A program made the position numbers and the translations under genes. The notes under the pieces are model-generated. The model did no database searches. It saw only the letters and a program-made list of their open reading frames with translations, and was not told the DNA's origin. From NCBI GenBank assembly GCA_035341015.1, contig DAOQUL010000008.1, forward strand, positions 27,598-91,597: DNA of 64,000 bases, in the 5' to 3' direction. Within the stretch, counting starts at the first letter, position 1. Each line of letters starts with the position of its first letter. This DNA is from JAKQIM01 sp029557965. GTDB lineage: Bacteria > Chloroflexota > Anaerolineae > Anaerolineales > UBA4823. This document shows, piece after piece, positions 55,673 to 63,761 of the stretch.

Positions 55673-55691
55673 CTGCGCAGCTTCTTTGAAG

Positions 55692-55820
55692 CCTTCGGGG
55701 CAGGGTGCCGCGGGCAGAAAGGCCCGTCCATTCCCGACCGGTGGTAAAGCCCACGAGCTGTTTTGACAGCATGACCTGGTGTAATTCCAGGGCCGACGGT
55801 ACAGTCCGGATGAAAGAAGG
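55692..55820 (+). ncRNA. FMN riboswitch (RFN element)
   Basis: All conserved blocks are present in order: CTTCGGGGCAGGGTG (from 55693), ATTCCCGACCGGTGGTA (55730-55746), AAGCCCACGAGC (55747-55758), a helix leading to GACCTGGTGTAATTCC (from 55773), GCCGACGGTACAGTCCGGAT (55792-55811) and the closing GAAAGAAG. P1 is formed by CCTTC (55692-55696) and GAAGG (55816-55820). The 3' strand of P1 is also the Shine-Dalgarno of the next gene, five to six bases before its ATG, so FMN binding should hide it and stop translation. No separate terminator hairpin is present. Confidence 0.96.
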
Positions 55821-55825
55821 GTTCT

Positions 55826-56584
55826 ATGCGTGCAAACTGGCTTTTGATCATCCTTTCGATTGGCCTGGCCTTGCTGGGCTGGCAGGTATTGGCCCAGGTG
55901 GGCAGTTTTCCAACCTTCATGCTGCCGTCTCCTGCTCAGGTGTGGGAGCGCTTTGTGACCACGCTCGAAGATGGCAGCTTGCTGCGCAACAGCGCCGCGA
56001 CCCTGCTGGAGGTGCTGTTGGGGCTGGTGTTGGGGGTGGGGGTGGCCTCTGCCCTGGGGTATACCCTGGCCAAATCGCTGCCTCTTGAGCGTCTACTCTC
56101 TCCATATATTATTGCCAGCCAATCGATCCCCATTGTGGCCATTGCCCCTTTGCTGGTGATTTGGTTCGGGCCTGGCTTGATCTCGAAGGTGCTGATTTGC
56201 GCCTTGATCGTTTTCTTCCCCGTACTGGTCAATATTGTGGTGGGCCTGCGCTCTGTGCCGCAAGATCTGCGCGACCTGATGCGTTCGCTGCGCGCCACGC
56301 GTTGGCAGACCTTCCGCCTGCTAGAGCTGCCTGCTGCCCTGCCGGTGCTGCTGGGCGGGCTGCGCATTGGCGCCACCCTCTCTGTCATTGGTGCGGTGGT
56401 GGGCGAGTTTGTAGGGGCCAACCGCGGCCTGGGTTTCCTGGTCAATGTGGGGCGCGGTATGTATGATACGGCCCTGGTGTTTGTAGCCGTCTTTGCTTTG
56501 GTGGCGATGGCGATGCTGCTCTACGGCCTTGTGGCGCTATTAGAAGCGCACCTGCTGGCCTGGCAAAAAGAAAATACAGAATAG
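55826..56584 (+). CDS. ribX: riboflavin ABC transporter permease, RibX-like
   Basis: A 252-residue permease with six transmembrane segments, of the ThiX/SsuC/TauC family. The EAA coupling loop is at LMRSLRATRWQTFRLLELPAA, shown by MRSLRATRWQTFRLLELP, followed by GLRIGATLSVIGAVVGEFVG, typical of this family. The FMN riboswitch immediately upstream points to riboflavin or a flavin precursor as substrate. RibXY transporters were described in Chloroflexi on the same grounds. Its ATG lies six bases from the end of the aptamer. Confidence 0.88.
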   Translation: MRANWLLIILSIGLALLGWQVLAQVGSFPTFMLPSPAQVWERFVTTLEDGSLLRNSAATLLEVLLGLVLGVGVASALGYTLAKSLPLERLLSPYIIASQSIPIVAIAPLLVIWFGPGLISKVLICALIVFFPVLVNIVVGLRSVPQDLRDLMRSLRATRWQTFRLLELPAALPVLLGGLRIGATLSVIGAVVGEFVGANRGLGFLVNVGRGMYDTALVFVAVFALVAMAMLLYGLVALLEAHLLAWQKENTE

Positions 56585-56598
56585 GAGTAGTGCTTGTT

Positions 56599-57588
56599 AT
56601 GAAATTATCGAAGCTGGTCATCATCCTCTTTGCCCTGGCCCTGGCCGCGTGCACTGGCGCTGCCAGCCCCGCCCCGCTGGAGACCGTACACGTCCGTCTG
56701 CCGTTGGGCTATATCCCCAACGTGCAGTTTGCGCCCTTATACGTGGCCGTGGAGAAGGGCTATTACCGTGAGGCGGGCATTGAGATTGAGTTCGACTATA
56801 AATACGAGACCGATGGCGTGGCATTGGTGGGCGCAAATGAGCTCCAGTTTGCTGTGGTTTCTGGCGAGCAGGTGCTGATGGCGCGCGGCCAGGGCCTGCC
56901 GGTTGTTTACGTGATGACCTGGTACCAGGATTACCCCATCGCCGTGGCCTCCAAAGCCGGGCAGGGCATCCAGGCGCCGGCTGACCTGGCTGGCAAGAAG
57001 GTGGGTTTGCCGGGCCTATATGGCGCCAGCTATATCGGCTTCCGCGCTTTGCTGGATCATGCCGGCTTGCAAGAAACCAACCTGACCCTGGATTCGATCG
57101 GCTACAACCAGGTTGAAGCCCTGCTTAGCGATCAAGACCAGGCGGTGGTGATTTACGCGGCCAACGAGCCGGTTCAATTGAACGCTCAGGGTTATGCGGT
57201 GGATGTGATCCGGGTGGCTGATTACGTTCAACTGGCTGCCAATGGCCTGATCACCAATGAAACCACCCTCAAGAATAACCCCGACCTGGTGCAGCGCATG
57301 GTGCAGGCCACCTTGCGTGGCATAGCCGATACGCTGGCCGATCCAGACCAGGCTTTTGAAATTTGCAAAAGCTATGTCGAGGCCCTGGCCCAGGCCGACG
57401 CCCCGGTATTGGCTGTACAGCGCCAGGTGCTAGAAGCCTCTTTGCCCTTGTGGCAGGCCGAAACCCTGGGCCTGGCTGACCCGCTGGCCTGGGAGAATAT
57501 GCAGGCGGTGCTGTTGGATATGGGCCTCTTGACCCAGCCGCTGGATCTGAGCCAGGCTTTTACCAACCAATTCATCGAGCAGAAGTGA
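56599..57588 (+). CDS. ribY: riboflavin ABC transporter substrate-binding lipoprotein, RibY-like
   Basis: A 329-residue NMT1/THI5-like binding protein. The signal peptide ends LALAAC with C18 as lipidation site. The mature start PLGYIPNVQFAPLYVAVEKG and the segment DGVALVGANELQFAVVSGEQ are typical of the ThiY/SsuA-like group, which binds thiamin precursors, sulfonates or, in RibY, riboflavin. I use ATG 56599 because AGGAG is 10 bases before it; the in-frame GTG at 56590 is too close. It follows the permease gene by 14 bases and its end overlaps the ATPase start. Confidence 0.88.
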   Translation: MKLSKLVIILFALALAACTGAASPAPLETVHVRLPLGYIPNVQFAPLYVAVEKGYYREAGIEIEFDYKYETDGVALVGANELQFAVVSGEQVLMARGQGLPVVYVMTWYQDYPIAVASKAGQGIQAPADLAGKKVGLPGLYGASYIGFRALLDHAGLQETNLTLDSIGYNQVEALLSDQDQAVVIYAANEPVQLNAQGYAVDVIRVADYVQLAANGLITNETTLKNNPDLVQRMVQATLRGIADTLADPDQAFEICKSYVEALAQADAPVLAVQRQVLEASLPLWQAETLGLADPLAWENMQAVLLDMGLLTQPLDLSQAFTNQFIEQK

Positions 57589-58343
57589 ACCCTATCCCCG
57601 CCCTGGTCATCAACCATTTGAGCGCCGTTTTCCCCACCGAAGACGGCGGCCTGCACGCCTTGACGGATATTTCCTTCCAGGTGCAGGCCGAGCAGTTCGT
57701 CTGCGTCTTGGGGCCCTCAGGTTCTGGAAAAACCACCCTGCTGCGCTGCCTGGCGGGGCTGCTATCTCCTACGCAGGGCGAAATCTTGCTTAATGGAGAG
57801 CCGTTGACCGGCCCGCGCCAGGGGGTGGGGCTGGTGTTCCAAAAAGCGAACCTGATGCCCTGGCGCAGTGTGCTGGAGAACATCTTGCTGCCGTTAGAAA
57901 TCCAAGGCCTGGAAAAAGAGGCCGCCCTGGATAAGGCCCGCCAAATGGTCGAGCTGGTGGGGCTGCAGGGGTTCGAAGCCTCTCTGCCGCGCGACCTTTC
58001 GGGCGGCATGGCGCAGCGCGTGGCCATTGCCCGGGCCCTGGTTCAAGACCCAGGCCTGCTGCTGCTGGATGAGCCGTTTGGCTCGCTGGATGCCCTGACG
58101 CGTGAGCGCATGGGGGATGAGCTTCTGCGCATCTGGCAGGCGCGGCGCAAAACCGTGCTCATGGTCACCCATTCCATCTCTGAGTCGTTGTTCCTGGCAG
58201 ACCGGGTGCTGGTGCTCAGCCCGCGCCCGGGCCGCCTGCGCCTGGACCTGGCGGTCAACTTGCCTCGCCCGCGGCTGGCCGAGATGCGTTACAGCCCGGC
58301 TTTTGCCGACCTGGCCCGCCAGGTGCGGGCAGCGATCGAATGA
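57585..58343 (+). CDS. riboflavin ABC transporter ATP-binding protein
   Basis: A 252-residue ATPase of the SsuB/TauB/ThiZ group. Walker A is GPSGSGKTT (43-51), the Q-loop is GVGLVFQKANLMPWRSV, the signature is LSGGMAQRVAIARAL and Walker B is LLLLDEPFGSLDALT. It starts at GTG 57585, overlapping the ribY stop (GTGA), so the three transporter genes are translationally linked under one riboswitch. Its stop overlaps an ATG of the next frame, but the next protein probably starts later. Confidence 0.92.
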   Translation: MNPIPALVINHLSAVFPTEDGGLHALTDISFQVQAEQFVCVLGPSGSGKTTLLRCLAGLLSPTQGEILLNGEPLTGPRQGVGLVFQKANLMPWRSVLENILLPLEIQGLEKEAALDKARQMVELVGLQGFEASLPRDLSGGMAQRVAIARALVQDPGLLLLDEPFGSLDALTRERMGDELLRIWQARRKTVLMVTHSISESLFLADRVLVLSPRPGRLRLDLAVNLPRPRLAEMRYSPAFADLARQVRAAIE

Positions 58344-58393
58344 TCAAGGCTTATGGTAAGATTAACCAATCCTTAACTGTGCGAGGCATTCAT

Positions 58394-59302
58394 ATGCGAA
58401 AGTGGGCACATTTTCTTCTCCTGTTTTTCCTGGCTGCATTTGCAGCGCTCCCGGCGCGCGGCCAAGAGCCCGTGACTTTTTCGAGTATGCAAATTGCCCT
58501 CTGGCCCGAGTACGACCGCCCCAGCGTATTGGTCATCTACCGCATCGTGCTGGCTGACCAGGTCAGCCTGCCCACCCGCCTTTCGCTGCGCATTCCCGCC
58601 AGCGCCGGAGAGCCAAACGCCGTGGCGGAGATCGATGTTGCCGCCGGGGGCCTGGTCAATGTAGCTTATGCCCGCCAGGTGAGCGGCGACTGGGCCACGC
58701 TGGATTTCACCGTGCGTTCGCCCGAGATCCAGGTTGAATACTACGACCCTGCCCTTGACCGCCAGGATGTCAGCCGTCACTTCGAATACTTATGGCCTGG
58801 CGATTACACCATCCAGGCGCTTTCAATTGAAATTCAACAGCCTCTCGGCGCCAGCAACCTGCGCATTTCGCCCAGCCTGGGGGCTGGCACGCCCGGGCAA
58901 GATGGCTTAACTTATTACCTGGCAGAGATTGGATCTGTGAATGCCGGGCAGGCGTTCAAGATATCCCTGGACTATGATAAGGTCAGTAATGATTTGAGCG
59001 TTATCGGCCCCGAGGTGAGCATCCAGCCCAGCGCACAAATTCCTGAGACCGTGCCCGTAGAATGGAGCAAATACCTGCCTTGGGTGCTGGTCATCCTGGC
59101 GGCGGCGGTCTTGATCGGGGGTGGGGTGTGGTACTGGGTATCTGGGCGCCAAAAGCCGGCCCTTAAAAAAGCTCGCCAGCGCTCACGTAAGGCTTCGACC
59201 GGAACATCTGAAGCCGCCATCTACTGCCATCAATGCGGCAAGCGCGCAGCTTCTGAAGATGTCTTTTGCCGTTCTTGCGGCACCCGTTTGCGGACAGGGT
59301 GA
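58394..59302 (+). CDS. secreted/membrane protein with C-terminal zinc ribbon
   Basis: A 302-residue protein of unknown function. It has a signal peptide (RKWAHFLLLFFLAAFAALPARG), a beta-rich extracytoplasmic domain of about 200 residues, a transmembrane helix at about 233-255 (WVLVILAAAVLIGGGVWYWV), a basic stretch and a C-terminal double-CxxC ribbon (CHQCGKRAASEDVFCRSCG) that would face the cytoplasm. I prefer ATG 58394 because it puts the signal peptide at the N-terminus; the frame is open to 58340, where an ATG overlaps the ATPase stop. It stands before the cytochrome c maturation genes and may belong with them. Confidence 0.72.
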   Translation: MRKWAHFLLLFFLAAFAALPARGQEPVTFSSMQIALWPEYDRPSVLVIYRIVLADQVSLPTRLSLRIPASAGEPNAVAEIDVAAGGLVNVAYARQVSGDWATLDFTVRSPEIQVEYYDPALDRQDVSRHFEYLWPGDYTIQALSIEIQQPLGASNLRISPSLGAGTPGQDGLTYYLAEIGSVNAGQAFKISLDYDKVSNDLSVIGPEVSIQPSAQIPETVPVEWSKYLPWVLVILAAAVLIGGGVWYWVSGRQKPALKKARQRSRKASTGTSEAAIYCHQCGKRAASEDVFCRSCGTRLRTG

Positions 59303-59494
59303 GAGAACCCGGCTGTGTATTTCGATCCGATAAGCGCTCTCAACCTTAACCCGATATATGGGATAAACTCAGACTGGATTAATCTAAGCTTGTAATAATC
59401 AAAGTTTAAGGACGCCAAACGGCGCCACGCGCCCATTGATATACCAGCATGGATTTCGCATGCAAGCACAGATCCAGACCAGGAGATTGACTGT

Positions 59495-60007
59495 ATGGAA
59501 AAAGCCCTAGAGCCTCGCCCCGCATCTGGAAGCCGCGCAAAATTTATCGTTGGCGGCTTGATCATCATGGCTGCCATCGTTTATTTGATTGTCTCGGCTT
59601 CCCGGTCCAGCGCTCAATATTTTTACACTGTTGAAGAATTGGTCACCAAAGGCGCCGCTGGGCGGGATGCGCGCGTTTCGGGCGCTGTGATTGGCGATTC
59701 GATCCAATACGACTCCCAAACCCTGACCTTGCGTTTCACCGTGGCTGATGTCCCTGCGGATAATGCCGAGATCGAGGCCCTGGGCGGCCTGGCTTTTGTT
59801 TTGCACCAGGCAGTGACAGACCCTGACCGCGCCCGCATGGAAGTGGTTTACAACGGCGTTCAGCCTGACTTGCTGCGTGATGAGGCCCAGGCCATCATGA
59901 CCGGGCAGATGGGCGATGATGGCGTCTTCTATGCCGATGAGCTGCTACTAAAGTGCCCAACCAAATATGAAGAAGCGGTTCCAAACCAGGTTGAGGGCGG
60001 CGGATAA
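59495..60007 (+). CDS. ccmE: cytochrome c maturation heme chaperone CcmE, Cys-type
   Basis: A 170-residue heme chaperone, anchored by one helix (residues 16-36), with an OB-fold outside the membrane. It binds heme covalently and passes it to CcmF. In E. coli the heme ligand is His in HXXXY. Here the position is Cys: C154-PTK-Y158 near the C-terminus, the CXXXY form known from archaea and Desulfovibrio. The rest matches: TVEELVTKGAAGRDARVSG, RFTVADVPADN and VVYNGVQPDLLRDEAQAI. It ends one base before the ccmF start. A 192-base region with no clear gene precedes it. Confidence 0.92.
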   Translation: MEKALEPRPASGSRAKFIVGGLIIMAAIVYLIVSASRSSAQYFYTVEELVTKGAAGRDARVSGAVIGDSIQYDSQTLTLRFTVADVPADNAEIEALGGLAFVLHQAVTDPDRARMEVVYNGVQPDLLRDEAQAIMTGQMGDDGVFYADELLLKCPTKYEEAVPNQVEGGG

Positions 60008-62110
60008 ATGATCGCTAACTTTGGCTTTGGGGCGCTGGTCATTACATTTTTGGTTTCGTTATACGGTGCCGCGGCCGCCTTTTACGGCGCCCGTAAAAAT
60101 TCGCCTGCCTGGATAGAAAGCGCCCGCAGCGCCATGCTGCTGACCTTCCCCCTGCTGACCTTGGTGGCGCTGACCCTCATCTACCTGCTGGTCAGTGCCA
60201 GCTATGAGGTAGAGTATGTGGCCTCGGTCACCAGCAACAGCATGCCGTTCTACCTGCGGGTAACGGCGTTGTGGGGCGGACAGGCCGGCTCGCTCATCTT
60301 CTGGTCTTGGACGATGTCGGCTTTTGCTTCTGCGGTGACCCTGCGCAATTGGGAGCGCGACCGCGAATTTTTGCCCTGGGTCATTTTGGTATCACTGGTC
60401 ACCCTGGCCTTCTTCTTGCTGATGTCGATCCTGGTGGAGAATCCCTTCGAGCGCATCTGGCAGATCTCTACCGGCAGCATCGTGGTCTCGATGTTCCAAC
60501 CGGCCGGCTCGGTGTTGGTTTTTCCCTCAGATGGCAATGGGTTGAACCCCTTGCTGCGCCATCCCGGTATGATCATCCACCCGCCCATGCTCTACCTGGG
60601 ATTTGTCTCTTTTGTCATCCCCTATGCCTTTGCCATTGCCGCCCTGGTTACCGGGCGCACAGATGACCGCTGGATCCGCATCACCCGCCGCTGGACTCTG
60701 GTGGCATGGCTCTTCCTCTCGCTTGGCCTGGTATTGGGCGGGCGCTGGGCCTACGATGTGCTGGGCTGGGGCGGTTATTGGGGCTGGGACCCGGTAGAAA
60801 TTGCTGCCTTCATGCCCTGGCTGACCGGTACGGCTTTTTTGCACTCGGTGGTGATCCAAGAAAAGCGCAACATGCTCAAGCACTGGAACATGGTGCTGAT
60901 CATCTTGACCTACGACCTGGTCATCTTTGGCACCTTCCTGACGCGTTCGGGCGTGCTTTCTTCGGTGCATGCCTTCGCCCAAAGCGCCATTGGCCCGCTC
61001 TTCTTTAGCTTTATCAGCCTGACCTTTGTGATCTCACTGGCTTTGTTGGGACGGCGTTGGGGCGAGTTGAAGGCCAACGTGCAAATGACTTCCCTTTTCT
61101 CCCGCGAGGCCCTCTTCCTGGTCAACAACCTGCTCTTCATCGGCATCCTGGTGGTGTGTTTCTGGGGGGTGATCTTCCCCATCCTCTCTGAAGCCTTGGG
61201 TTTTATCGGCAGTGCCATCCCGGCCCTGGCAGATACCTTCACCGGGCAAAAGGTGACCTTTGGCCCGCCCTATTACGAGCGTGCCACGGCGCCTCTCTTT
61301 GCCGGCCTGCTGTTTCTGATGGGCGTTGCACCCCTGGCAGCCTGGCGGCATTCGACCGCCAAAACGTTGGGGCGCGCCGTCTGGAAGCCCGGCCTGGCCT
61401 CGCTGCTGGTGCCGGTATTGGCTTACTTGCTGGATGTGCGCCATTGGGCGGCCCTGCTGGCCTTCTGGTTGTGCGGCTTTGTGATCTTTGTCACCCTGTA
61501 TGAGTTTTGGCGGGCAGCCCGGGCGCGCCAGCGCAGCCAGGGCGAGAGCCTGGGCCTGGCCCTTTGGAACCTGGCCGGCCGCAACCGCCGCCGCTACGGT
61601 GGCTATATCATCCACCTGGGCGTGGTGCTGATGGCGCTGGGTATCATCGGGATCGAGATGTTCCAGACCGAAACCCAGGGCACCCTGGCCCGGGGCGGCG
61701 AGCTAACCCTGGGGCGGTATACCGTTGTCTATAATGACCTGGCGGTCTTTGACCTGTTGGACGAAGGCCGCAACGTGGCCCGTTCTGTGGTCAATGTGTA
61801 TCAGGATGGGCAGTACGTGGGTGATCTGTACCCGCGCCGAGATTACTATTACGAATCCCAACAGCCCATGACCATCCCCGGCGTGCGCAGCACCCTGGAA
61901 GATGATCTGTATGTGTTGTTGGTGGATTGGCAGCCGATCTCTACACAGGGCGCAACGTTCAAGGTTTATCACAACCCACTGGTCAATTGGCTCTGGCTGG
62001 GTGGCATTGTGTTCATCCTTGGCACCCTGGTAGCTGCATGGCCTGACCCTGAAGAGCCCCTGCCTGCCCCAGCGCGCTTGCCTGCCGTAGAAGCCGGGGT
62101 CCAAAGTTGA
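60008..62110 (+). CDS. ccmF: cytochrome c heme lyase CcmF
   Basis: A 700-residue polytopic membrane protein that joins heme from CcmE to apocytochrome c. The heme-handling WWD motif is WGGYWGWDPVEIAAFMPWL at about residue 255, and conserved histidines include those in LRHPGMIIHPPMLYLG and TAFLHSVVIQEKRN. About 14-15 helices and a C-terminal extracytoplasmic domain (from about residue 540) are visible. The length is normal for CcmF. Start is adjacent to the ccmE stop, so the two are coupled. Confidence 0.96.
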   Translation: MIANFGFGALVITFLVSLYGAAAAFYGARKNSPAWIESARSAMLLTFPLLTLVALTLIYLLVSASYEVEYVASVTSNSMPFYLRVTALWGGQAGSLIFWSWTMSAFASAVTLRNWERDREFLPWVILVSLVTLAFFLLMSILVENPFERIWQISTGSIVVSMFQPAGSVLVFPSDGNGLNPLLRHPGMIIHPPMLYLGFVSFVIPYAFAIAALVTGRTDDRWIRITRRWTLVAWLFLSLGLVLGGRWAYDVLGWGGYWGWDPVEIAAFMPWLTGTAFLHSVVIQEKRNMLKHWNMVLIILTYDLVIFGTFLTRSGVLSSVHAFAQSAIGPLFFSFISLTFVISLALLGRRWGELKANVQMTSLFSREALFLVNNLLFIGILVVCFWGVIFPILSEALGFIGSAIPALADTFTGQKVTFGPPYYERATAPLFAGLLFLMGVAPLAAWRHSTAKTLGRAVWKPGLASLLVPVLAYLLDVRHWAALLAFWLCGFVIFVTLYEFWRAARARQRSQGESLGLALWNLAGRNRRRYGGYIIHLGVVLMALGIIGIEMFQTETQGTLARGGELTLGRYTVVYNDLAVFDLLDEGRNVARSVVNVYQDGQYVGDLYPRRDYYYESQQPMTIPGVRSTLEDDLYVLLVDWQPISTQGATFKVYHNPLVNWLWLGGIVFILGTLVAAWPDPEEPLPAPARLPAVEAGVQS

Positions 62111-62125
62111 GATCCGGGGAGCGGA

Positions 62126-62602
62126 ATGAATATGCGTAAATTTTGGCTTGCCACCCTGTTAGCCCTGCTCTTCACCGGGCTGGCAGCGAACGCCGCCCTG
62201 GCACAGCAGCCCACCCCTTCAGACGATGAGGTGAACGCCATCGCCAAGCAGCTATACTGCCCGGTGTGCGAGAACACCCCCCTGGACGTTTGCCCAACCC
62301 AGGCCTGTGCCCAGTGGCGTGAATTGATCCGCGAGAAACTTGCCGCCGGTTGGACCGAACAGCAGATCAAGGATTATTTTGTCGAGATGTACGGCGAGCG
62401 GGTGCTGGGTGCCCCACCTGCCCGCGGTCTGAACTGGCTGGCTTACATTGTGCCGCCGGTGGTCATCCTGGCGGGCGTTTATGTGCTCTGGCGCGGCATG
62501 CGCACCTGGAAACAGCCGCTCCAGGCTGCCCCACCGCCGGCCGATGTTCCCCCATCTGATGAATATGTGGCCCGCCTGGAAGAAGAGCTGCGCAAGCGCT
62601 GA
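62126..62602 (+). CDS. ccmH: cytochrome c maturation protein CcmH, four-cysteine variant
   Basis: A 158-residue protein with an N-terminal signal, a helical domain and a C-terminal transmembrane helix (about 96-115). CcmH reduces the CXXCH thiols of apocytochrome c. The usual LRCXXCQ motif appears as LYCPVCENTPLDVCPTQAC: CXXC at C45 and C48 is kept, and two further cysteines, C56 and C61, follow within 13 residues, which is not standard. The segment REKLAAGWTEQQIKDYFVEMYGERVL is typical. An ATG two codons downstream is an alternative start. Confidence 0.88.
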   Translation: MNMRKFWLATLLALLFTGLAANAALAQQPTPSDDEVNAIAKQLYCPVCENTPLDVCPTQACAQWRELIREKLAAGWTEQQIKDYFVEMYGERVLGAPPARGLNWLAYIVPPVVILAGVYVLWRGMRTWKQPLQAAPPPADVPPSDEYVARLEEELRKR

Positions 62603-62617
62603 CCTTTGAGAAAAGAC

Positions 62618-63181
62618 ATGGAAGAGACAACGCCTACAAACATAACCGAGAAGAAAAGTGGTTTGCCCTGGGGCAAGCTGTTGGCCTGGCTGGGCTTGTT
62701 TATCTTGCTGGCGATCGTGGCTGTTGGCCTGTTGAGCAGCCAGCAAGGCCCGGTGACCATCGGCAGCCCTGCCCCTAACTTCACCCTCACCACCTTCGAT
62801 GGTCAGCAGATCACCCTTGAAGCGCTGCGCGGCAAGGTGGTGGTGATCAACTTCTGGGCCTCGTGGTGCAAGCCTTGCGAGCAAGAAGCCGCCGATCTGG
62901 AGGCCGCCTGGCGTTATTATGAAGACCGCGGTGACGTGGTTTTCTTGGGTGTAGATTGGACCGATACCGAAACCCCCGCCATGGCTTACCTGTCCAAATT
63001 CGATATTACCTATCCCAACGGCCCCGACTTGGGCACGCGTATCTCGCAGGCTTACCGCACAACCGGCGTGCCCGAGACCTACATTGTGGATCAAAATGGG
63101 GTGCTGGCCTATATCAAGCTCAGCCCTTTTCTATCCCTGGCCGAGATCAAGGCCGCCATTGATCCCTTGCTAAAACCCTGA
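62618..63181 (+). CDS. thioredoxin-like protein, ResA/CcmG type
   Basis: A 187-residue membrane-anchored thiol-disulfide protein. A helix at residues 23-43 leads to a thioredoxin fold with the active site ASWCKPCEQEAADLEAAW and the cis-proline region GVPETYIVDQNG. Family members keep apocytochrome thiols reduced outside the membrane for heme attachment by CcmF. Start ATG 62618 is preferred to the in-frame TTG at 62606. Placed between ccmH and the CcmI-like gene, it belongs to the maturation cluster. Confidence 0.9.
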   Translation: MEETTPTNITEKKSGLPWGKLLAWLGLFILLAIVAVGLLSSQQGPVTIGSPAPNFTLTTFDGQQITLEALRGKVVVINFWASWCKPCEQEAADLEAAWRYYEDRGDVVFLGVDWTDTETPAMAYLSKFDITYPNGPDLGTRISQAYRTTGVPETYIVDQNGVLAYIKLSPFLSLAEIKAAIDPLLKP

Positions 63182-63196
63182 GGCAAACATTCTTCT

Positions 63197-63748
63197 ATGG
63201 ATATCGGCTCGATCTTCCTCATCCTTGGCTTGTTTTTGCTGGTGGCGGCCTTCATTTCTCGCCCTTTGCTTGACGCCCGCCAGGCGGGGCCGCAAGCCTT
63301 ACCTAACCAGGATGACCATGCCCTTTCGGCCTTGCTCGCTGAACGTGACCGCGTGGTGAACACGCTGCAAGAACTGGATTTTGACCATGCCCTGGGCAAG
63401 ATCCCTGAGGAAGAGTACCCTGCCCAACGCGCCGCACTCTTGCAGCGCGGTGCCGATATCTTGCGCCAACTGGATGTCCTCCAGCCGCAGGCCCTGGCTG
63501 TGCCCGCCATCATTGCCGCCGAAGACGGCCCACAACTGGCTGCGGCCTCCTGCAGCCAGGCATCCCCCCGCCCGGCAGCCCAAAATGAGAACGGCCGCGT
63601 GGTTGTGACCGAAGATGATGACCTGGAAGTGGTAATTGCCAACCGCCGCAGAGAGCGCAAAGAAAAGGCCTCTGGCTTTTGCCCCAAGTGCGGCGGCCCG
63701 GTCATGCAGTCTGACCGGTTTTGCCCCAAGTGCGGTGCCAGGCTCTAA
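63197..63748 (+). CDS. CcmI-like membrane protein with C-terminal zinc ribbon
   Basis: A 183-residue protein. An N-terminal helix (residues 4-22) is followed by a helical segment ALLAERDRVVNTLQELDFDH and GKIPEEEYPAQRAALLQRG, which resembles the N-terminal part of CcmI (CycH). A Pro/Ala-rich linker and a basic stretch lead to a C-terminal ribbon, CPKCGGPVMQSDRFCPKCG. CcmI normally has TPR repeats for apocytochrome binding; here they are missing and a Cys4 ribbon stands in their place. Topology places the ribbon in the cytoplasm if the helix is a simple N-out anchor. Function is inferred only from neighbours. Confidence 0.75.
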   Translation: MDIGSIFLILGLFLLVAAFISRPLLDARQAGPQALPNQDDHALSALLAERDRVVNTLQELDFDHALGKIPEEEYPAQRAALLQRGADILRQLDVLQPQALAVPAIIAAEDGPQLAAASCSQASPRPAAQNENGRVVVTEDDDLEVVIANRRRERKEKASGFCPKCGGPVMQSDRFCPKCGARL

Positions 63749-63761
63749 TAAGATCATCCAT

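Larger units (their letters stand above)
55523..55691. other. divergent control region between pfkB-ahcY and riboflavin transport
   Basis: This stretch contains the pfkB leader with a terminator-like hairpin, then two divergent consensus promoters whose -35 boxes lie 7 bases apart, and the start of the riboswitch leader. No gene is seen. Confidence 0.75.

Noticed and set aside
59303..59494. Small gene or RNA in the spacer before ccmE
   Set aside because: No frame of useful length, no strong hairpin and no clear promoter; it holds only the ccmE ribosome-binding site AGGAG with certainty.
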